A program made the position numbers and the translations under genes. A DNA stretch of 10,703 bases from an uncultured Bacteroidia bacterium (lineage in GTDB: Bacteria; Bacteroidota; Bacteroidia; Bacteroidales; CAJPTX01), in NCBI GenBank assembly GCA_947252645.1, contig CAMXWF010000026.1, positions 1 to 10,703 on the forward strand. The letters run 5' to 3'. The notes beneath the pieces were generated by a model. The model had not been told where the DNA came from, did not search any database, and worked only from the letters and a program-made list of their open reading frames with translations. This document shows, in pieces, positions 10,101 through 10,703 of the stretch; positions within the stretch are counted from its first letter, which is position 1; each line of letters starts with the position of its first letter.

Positions 10101-10703
10101 CGTGGCGGAGAATGTCAACGATGATACCGACTTCCACTATACTGTGGAAATGGATGGCTATGACACCTTCAAGGGCGACCTGAAGCTCAACGGGGCGGAC
10201 ATCTCAATCGATGTGCCGATGGTAAAGAGCACCACCCCGTCCACCTACACGGTGACCATCACGGTGCAGGATGAGAGCGGTCAAGCCCTGGAGGGCCAGC
10301 TGGTCAAGCTGGGCGACCAGACGGAGAACACCAACGCGCAGGGCGAGGCCACCTTCACCCTGGCCGACGGCGACTACCCGTTGACCATCGAGCGCACGGG
10401 CTACCAGACGGTCACCGAGACCCTCAAGGTCAGCGGGGCCAACCTGGCCAAAAGCTACAAGCTGGTCAAGGCCGCCGCGCCGACCACCCACACGGTGACC
10501 ATCACCGTGCAGGATGAGAACGGGCAGCCCTTGCAGGATCAGCCGGTCAAGCTGGGCGACCAGACGGAGAACACCAACGCGCAGGGCGAGGCCACCTTCA
10601 CCCTGGCCGACGGCGACTACCCGTTGACCATCGAGCGGACAGACTACGAGACGGTCACCGAGACCCTCAAGGTCAGCGGGGCCAACCTGGCCAAAAGCTA
10701 CAA
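1075..10703 (+). CDS. Giant secreted multidomain subtilisin-like (S8) serine protease, 3' end outside the window
   Basis: One reading frame runs from the ATG to the window edge without a stop (3209 complete codons), so the protein is longer than 3200 residues; ordinary subtilases have 300-700. The ATG is the first in frame after a TAA at 1042 and begins a good signal peptide. The order is: signal peptide (1-31), propeptide (32 to about 225), S8 catalytic domain (about 226-515) with Asp249, His273, Asn373 and Ser447, KP-43-like jelly roll (523-633), PNGGE Ig-like domain, FN3-like domain, jelly roll, CARDB-like domain, CUB-like domain (about 1138-1255), Ig-like domain, GEVED (about 1384-1546), CARDB-like domain, LamG-like domain (about 1654-1880), Ig/Big/MBG-like domains, InlB-B-like modules alternating with jelly rolls (about 2320-2968), then prealbumin-like repeats. 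It probably cleaves proteins outside the cell and binds host, matrix or sugar ligands. Export by type IX secretion is likely from family habit, but the sorting domain would lie outside the window. No gene symbol is justified. Confidence 0.95.
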   Translation, partial: MSLSVLHGGIWLRAWLLVLLLSLTPIVGLRAQSEREGNFEAPVTALRLQRIPTKADRAALARVGIVLQGFRAMEGEAVVYWAKVPEGALEKLRQERDGQGQQLFSLPHMRGGVSLQLAPVETTWQQKVQPELLLGQTPEWAKVRTGVAKVGVELAPGTTGDALAELARPLGCTVLFYNEPLHSGWLELPLAKLRALASWSKLQWVCYIPAPEELMNETGAAMIGARYLQSTLPGKPALTGRGVNVAIFDGNVYPHPDLGNRLHWQEHTNDSDHGQHVAGTVAGAGVLDPKAKGMAPEAELYTWNFNSGNTQGKMALAFTKFKCILTQNSYGRGISKTACNDPKKNYRYDYGAKEIDKLSLLHPEMAHIYAAGNYQNDCTARGGYYTATRVSKNIITVGALDAAERMTSFSSWGPAPDGRLIPSLCAQGDQVYSTVYNNGYDFMSGTSMACPSISGLTAQLYQLYRAENAGSNPKFIVIKNALLNTARDKGRVGPDFQYGYGVADGVAAANLIKEKRFAEGKVSQGEVKDHTINVPEGVAGLKVMLVWHDAPGQGPASDLIDDLDLTVRGNRVFRPYILDPANPTSPATTGEDHLNVQEQVYIPNPQAGPLTVKVTGSRVLSESVDYSLSWEYVYPNALRILYPNGGEEINVMDLSLIRWQGALSHLPLNIEVSYDGGKSFSKLCTVEKPASGKLEMLPYKDSKALYDTAKVSQSALLRIVQGTNFDVSDATFKLSARPKSVKLLPLVGSDKFELSWSELKMPVKEYKVYKVVPTTGQRAELATLPASALSYTGDATACPPGSMVALQPIFDDFPGLVSRALYAEYVRPIPLGSADFPVSKRVEWTPGNGYSLLVFPKNIASGKVTGGYIAIKAYSDGADFWDKGSTSNDPFEHTDYVTRASFCVDLSKVTPNIVCKIPMVLAPCSNDGIAQARLMVSESLGGTRSPLIPQGQTSPVVMPFLKPDGNYGAALPTWDLSPYAGKTIYLDLELVVKGGNGKSTDEMLIGNVNFIQSNVGEVKIGVAAIIPPAHSAKLGNNESVSVKIRNYALEPFEGSATIKVASADGQEKTKLLTNITIPATTTYDAQQITGFDFSTPGITYQLSATVAVDQNKDTEHQLRKAIVTNLSGMIIPQKNTVEELVQADKRIFCDNGGPNGNFTYEKKTKNYSVNIGPADPEARVVLEIETLKLNNGQKLEVTIENDKKPIFVGQGTLAKPMQLVAPAGKKLLVKFYSLTDKSAPGFFGHAWQTTDATLPQGGNNLVSINSVSVQEPVVDGKPQVNISYTVNCDGLNEVAVGYTIDGELAASVSYSTKNQPANLTKGPHEVTVHTDYVLPRKPAVYMVGAIVIASSDQGDDPVLDDNYIKEMRYYASSDKRPYELFYDDYPKCIFEGYFLHDNIQITNVKVGQKQHASDYVDYPRPRHTSFYRDVAFPVYQSVNEGKFDLVVTWHRETITKFYDKEVKVIAWADWDNQLKYSTKLGEMVASPTSSDKEGTLTIPVTLPSTVKPGKYHIRIIAANNVPDLAPDMHGEKHGGESEDYTIHILPTEPVDIAVMGLALAADGHVVLTLRNSAVATIEKVNVKTVIDNKPAVTQTLTVNLAPGQEKNFDLSAALPNDAYGERTVDVEVTLKDDINPDDNKFTLTVGRPRPVQPGVSYFLAFDGQDDRLDVDFPQLTESNLSSATYEAWICPRTYGSYSSVGFGRIFSGKDVNIFLNGEPGFYTNAHALIVATPAGNYMSDANSITLNAWTHVAVVVDGNTKQPILSLNGQQVALTLKGDPKSGSFSNAGKPLYVGNSDKLDRQFNGLMDEVRVWNITRTAKEVADNIFSHLPSSTAGLLVNMSFNEGDYCAATAVNDGATSMANLTNMAVSGELSAWVKEADPSLLHVAIEGVTNPQWIKEGNTWTVELADDAIFTNNQAGLTFSPYYYGTKVLDASKNNVTNTKPQLPKAGATYTLTAQWPGWSATGKQVNLTLKPEIGLSSSEAELKSLQLTFGSSVENVTVASNMLASYTAPVDLSAVPFTASISDNATLAVNGKPVATTGATIDLSSSKAVLEVLAQNKRDRSFYTLTVVPKASITWDLQSTNTLSYGDPIKPFEATTANGLPVYYVSSNPDVVAITGNQAVITGTGSVTIKASCDPTTASANPVEKSFTVQKRVLTVTAPTLECDYLAPIPEIELAYTNFALGEDKTSLAPMVKFSTRCEARQGSAARSYPIEVNVENGDADPHYTFKTVNGLLTIKTVSTFNVVFKLTLNGAPLTVDATLTINGKTYTVKNGISDPITLPARELEVTVTCEKTEPYKGKLTPSKDGELPIALSELPKEYTLTFNTDGNGKLQVNSALSLTYEEKVMAGQNAKHEVLAKANLGYKFANWTGTPADPANPSSDKLLVENVQGDATYTAHFQVATYSLKYSAGDHGTITGKANQADIPYQGSGEAVTVVPTPPYLFLNWSDGRTDNPRIDKNVSADVNVTAQYVKPLELPYTQDFNAAKACPEGWSTVRTLGKEAEWIFDERLSTYTLEGATGNLAAANLRESNYGDAEVELLSPRFTSLGLSTVNISFLHKCNIDFGGKLSLLYTTDDGSTWKPVATIKSTSKAETFRADVPELANCSLFRLKWVASGRDRTYWLFDDLNVSAKPLPATVKLTYNVPPQAKLVVDGQEYTGSFSKEITTLSDAPSVEVVVTDPNYYFLKWSDGLTSNPRTDKAVVRSIEVSAMLQEDCSKASPLAIPAHIAFEDNTYGCWTVSTSSPKLAWVFGADGQSDYGKSLALQSTLDDGEKATVEAISPIFNCSGKTKVYVSFFFNYMRKFSMATIDENANFTLSVSTDGGATWRELLSKKEFAISDFYSAEVDAPTDKVRFKWTATAIGSIRTFSIDEIKVAEFPTYALKYYTSSKYENYEYIYFGTIEGADFQMIDQGKDAQQVKAIPYLGYIFKEWKDNHSTNPVRQDKNIQANLSVEAVMEPADPATLHKVTFTVFEKDSDPRKLLEGAIVNFPADYFVTDDQGVAVAENVNDDTDFHYTVEMDGYDTFKGDLKLNGADISIDVPMVKSTTPSTYTVTITVQDESGQALEGQLVKLGDQTENTNAQGEATFTLADGDYPLTIERTGYQTVTETLKVSGANLAKSYKLVKAAAPTTHTVTITVQDENGQPLQDQPVKLGDQTENTNAQGEATFTLADGDYPLTIERTDYETVTETLKVSGANLAKSY
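1168..1749 (+). other. Protease propeptide region, probably two related halves
   Basis: Residues 32 to about 225 lie between the signal peptide and the catalytic core, where subtilases carry an inhibitory folding chaperone. Two similar stretches are visible. One has LARVGIVLQGF followed by VPEGALEKLRQ (about 62-103). The other has VGVELAPGTTGDALAEL, then LGCTVLFYNEP and LPLAKLRALASWSKLQWV (about 151-205). Both read as a strand-helix-strand-helix pattern with a GI/GC.V turn and a leucine-rich helix, as in the Bacteroidota S8 propeptides that begin with a ...IPT.AD..AL...GI.L-type motif. The duplication is my inference from the pattern. Removal during maturation is expected from the family. Confidence 0.6.
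1750..2619 (+). other. Peptidase S8 (subtilisin) catalytic domain
   Basis: All four key sites are present in order: Asp249 in VNVAIFDGNVYPHPDL, His273 in SDHGQHVAGTVAG, the oxyanion-hole Asn373 in IYAAGNYQND, and the nucleophile Ser447 in MSGTSMACPSISG. Supporting signatures are NIITVGALDAAERMTSFSSWG (396 onward) and YGYGVADG near 498-505. The usual HGTH is HGQH here, a change at a non-catalytic position. The domain should be an active serine endopeptidase. Specificity cannot be read from the sequence. Free Cys residues (313, 330, 375, 429, 450) may form disulfides outside the cell. Confidence 0.95.
2641..2973 (+). other. Jelly-roll domain after the protease core, KP-43-like
   Basis: Residues 523-633 contain VMLVWHDAPG, DLIDDLDLTV and EDHLNVQEQVYI. 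This is the pattern of the beta-barrel domain that follows the catalytic domain in KP-43-type and related subtilases (LVW.D.P, LVNDLDL, N.E.V). In that family the barrel packs against the protease and can bind calcium. Here it is most likely a fixed structural part of the protease unit, not a separate adhesin. Confidence 0.8.
2980..4140 (+). other. Ig-like, FN3-like and jelly-roll spacer modules
   Basis: Residues 636-737 start with LRILYPNGGEEINV and have IRWQGAL and IEVSYDGGKSFSKL, the layout of the Ig-like PNGGE domains of secreted bacterial proteins. Residues 738-822 (KFELSWSE, KEYKVYK, LSYTGD) look like a fibronectin type III fold. Residues 823-1022 look like a beta-sandwich or jelly roll with IYLDLELVVKGGNG near its end, resembling the carbohydrate- or protein-binding sandwiches of Bacteroidota adhesins. 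The PNGGE call is fairly sure. The other two rest on pattern alone. Confidence 0.55.
4141..4455 (+). other. CARDB-like Ig domain
   Basis: Residues 1023-1127 read as a seven-strand Ig fold of the CARDB kind: IIPPAHSAKLGNNESVSVKI, NYALEPFEGSATIKV, ITIPATTTY and YQLSATVAVDQNKDTEH. These domains are common spacers or adhesion modules in bacterial surface proteins. No specific ligand can be given. Confidence 0.6.
4486..4839 (+). other. CUB-like domain
   Basis: Residues about 1138-1255 contain RIFCDNGGPNGNF, VLEIETLKL, GQKLEVTIENDK, FVGQGTL and KKLLVKFYSLTDKSAPGFF. This is the order of landmarks in CUB domains (CG.G.., strand with F, ..D.L.I..G, short G.. loop, L.I.F.SD.S....GF). Only one Cys (1149) of the vertebrate set is kept, as in other bacterial CUB-like domains. 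CUB domains mediate protein or sugar contacts, sometimes via calcium. It is probably a binding module of the protease. Confidence 0.65.
4861..6018 (+). other. Ig-like, GEVED and CARDB-like modules
   Basis: Residues 1263-1379 form an Ig-like sandwich (SINSVSV, VNISYTV, VAVGYTIDG, DDPVLDDNY). Residues 1384-1546 form a GEVED domain: ITNVKVG..HASDYVDY at the front, VIAWADWDN in the middle, GKYHIRII, and the closing GESEDYTI at 1535-1542 that gives the family its name. GEVED domains are widespread in Bacteroidota adhesins and secreted enzymes. Residues 1548-1648 form a second CARDB-like domain (VDIAVMGL, VVLTLRNSA, DDINPDDNKFTLTV). Confidence 0.75.
6034..6714 (+). other. LamG-like (concanavalin A-like) lectin/adhesin domain
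   Basis: Residues about 1654-1880 show the LamG_3 pattern: YFLAFDGQDDRLDV at the start, ATYEAWICPRT, AWTHVAVVVDGN, PILSLNGQQV, PLYVGNS, and FNGLMDEVRVWNITRTAKEV (1804-1823), then LLVNMSFNEGD. This beta-sandwich is used for binding sugars or glycoproteins in many secreted bacterial proteins and also occurs as a passive module. A binding function is therefore plausible, not shown. Confidence 0.8.
6721..7803 (+). other. Beta-sandwich, Big-like and MBG-like modules
   Basis: Residues 1883-1982 form an unassigned beta-rich stretch. Residues about 1983-2078 resemble the cadherin-like sandwiches common in Bacteroidota lipoproteins (LQLTFGSSVENVTV, VPFTASISDNATLAVNG, FYTLTVVPK). Residues 2079-2160 resemble Big/MBG domains (YGDPIKPFEATTANGLPVYY, NPDVVAITGN, GSVTIKAS). 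Residues 2158-2243 resemble an MBG/YDG domain with SYPIEVNVENGDADPHYTF. These are spacer modules. None carries a recognisable active site. Confidence 0.55.
7804..8517 (+). other. PEGA-like segment and two InlB-B-like modules
   Basis: Residues 2244-2325 have a short sandwich with LTINGKTYTV and TCEKTEPYKGKL, similar to PEGA or carboxypeptidase-regulatory folds. Two InlB-B-like modules follow. The first has YTLTFNTDGNGKLQV and LGYKFANWTG (Trp2374) and closes with ATYTAHF. The second has YSLKYSAGDHGTITG, PYLFLNWSDGRTDNPR (Trp2452) and closes with VTAQYV. These match the divergent InlB B-repeat family found as spacers in surface proteins. Confidence 0.65.
8518..9978 (+). other. Doubled jelly-roll plus InlB-B-like module pair
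   Basis: The pair occurs twice. The first jelly roll (2482-2640) has LPYTQDFNAAKACPEGWST, VELLSPRF, LSLLYTTDDGSTWKPV, FRLKWVASG and closes with FDDLNV. The first InlB-B-like part (2643-2722) has YYFLKWSDGLTSNPRTDK. The second jelly roll (2725-2883) has IAFEDNTYGCWTV, VEAISPIF, LSVSTDGGATWREL, VRFKWTATA and closes with IDEIKV. The second InlB-B-like part (2884-2968) has GYIFKEWKDNHSTNPVR. The jelly rolls resemble the cleaved-adhesin/MAM-like sandwiches of Porphyromonas gingipains and other Bacteroidota adhesins. Block duplication followed by divergence is the simplest reading. Confidence 0.65.
9985..10248 (+). other. Diverged first copy of the prealbumin-like repeat
   Basis: Residues 2971-3058 (HKVTFTVFEKD, LEGAIVNF, VTDDQGVAVAENV, YTVEMDGYDTFKGDL, ISIDVPMVK) align with the 81-residue repeats that follow, with a unit of about 86 residues. 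It is far less similar to them than they are to each other and has ordinary base composition for the gene. It is probably the ancestral or capping copy. The fold resembles carboxypeptidase-regulatory/Cna-B-like (transthyretin-type) sandwiches. Confidence 0.6.
10249..10703 (+). repeat. 243-bp in-frame tandem repeats encoding 81-residue prealbumin-like units
   Basis: Unit 1 spans 10249-10491 and unit 2 starts at 10492 and is cut by the window edge after 212 bases. The two differ at 14 of 212 positions. Runs of 93 bases (10302-10394) and 55 bases (10406-10460) are identical to the second copy. Each encodes TVTITVQDE, VKLGDQTENTNAQGEATF, LADGDYPLTIER and TVTETLKVSGANLAKSY, a prealbumin-like sandwich. 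Unit 1 ends in a linker KAAAPTTH. GC is higher than in the gene body: 40 and 42 of 60 in two rows here against 34 of 60 in a row from the LamG part. The array probably continues to the right and may vary in copy number. Confidence 0.95.

Noticed and set aside
4000..10137. Long minus-strand open frames of 250-275 codons (4000-4809, 5311-6066, 7942-8766, 9313-10137)
   Set aside because: They lie wholly antisense to recognisable domains in the plus-strand frame, have no promoter or leader, and arise from the codon bias of the large gene.
10249..10703. Type IX secretion C-terminal sorting domain
   Set aside because: The terminal sequence is repeat units with no stop codon; any sorting domain would be past the window edge.

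Overview
The window looks like part of a Bacteroidota chromosome, most likely order Bacteroidales. A Porphyromonas-like genus is a reasonable guess but not proven. The evidence is a TAnnTTTG-type promoter box, an A-rich leader with no clear Shine-Dalgarno sequence, a signal peptide cut just before Gln, and a giant secreted protein built from domains typical of Bacteroidota surface proteins (GEVED, LamG-like, cleaved-adhesin-like jelly rolls, MBG/Big-like, InlB-B-like modules).

Bases 1 to about 712 hold a non-coding tandem array: four to five diverged copies of a unit of about 140 bp, running off the left edge. Unit lengths of 138, 140, 143 and 142 bp do not keep a reading frame. A 7-bp stem can be drawn at the same place in four copies, with one compensatory pair change and two GU-compatible changes. 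A degraded further copy lies one unit downstream, near 761. Bases 800 to 1010 are AT-richer and show no gene. A promoter-like TATATTTG at 1018-1025 is followed by a possible leader hairpin (1034-1054) and a 7-A run before the start codon.

From 1075 to the right edge there is one uninterrupted plus-strand reading frame: 3209 codons with no stop. It encodes a secreted subtilisin-family (S8) protease with an intact catalytic set (Asp249, His273, Asn373, Ser447). A probably duplicated propeptide precedes the catalytic domain, and a chain of more than a dozen beta-sandwich modules follows it. The 3' end of the window enters an array of 81-residue prealbumin-like repeats that are nearly identical in DNA and richer in GC than the rest of the gene. 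The stop codon and any C-terminal sorting domain lie beyond the window.

The likely picture is one monocistronic or operon-leading gene for a very large surface-exposed or released protease/adhesin. The catalytic part is at the N-terminus, the binding and spacer modules are in the middle, and a repeat stalk that may vary in length is at the C-terminal side.
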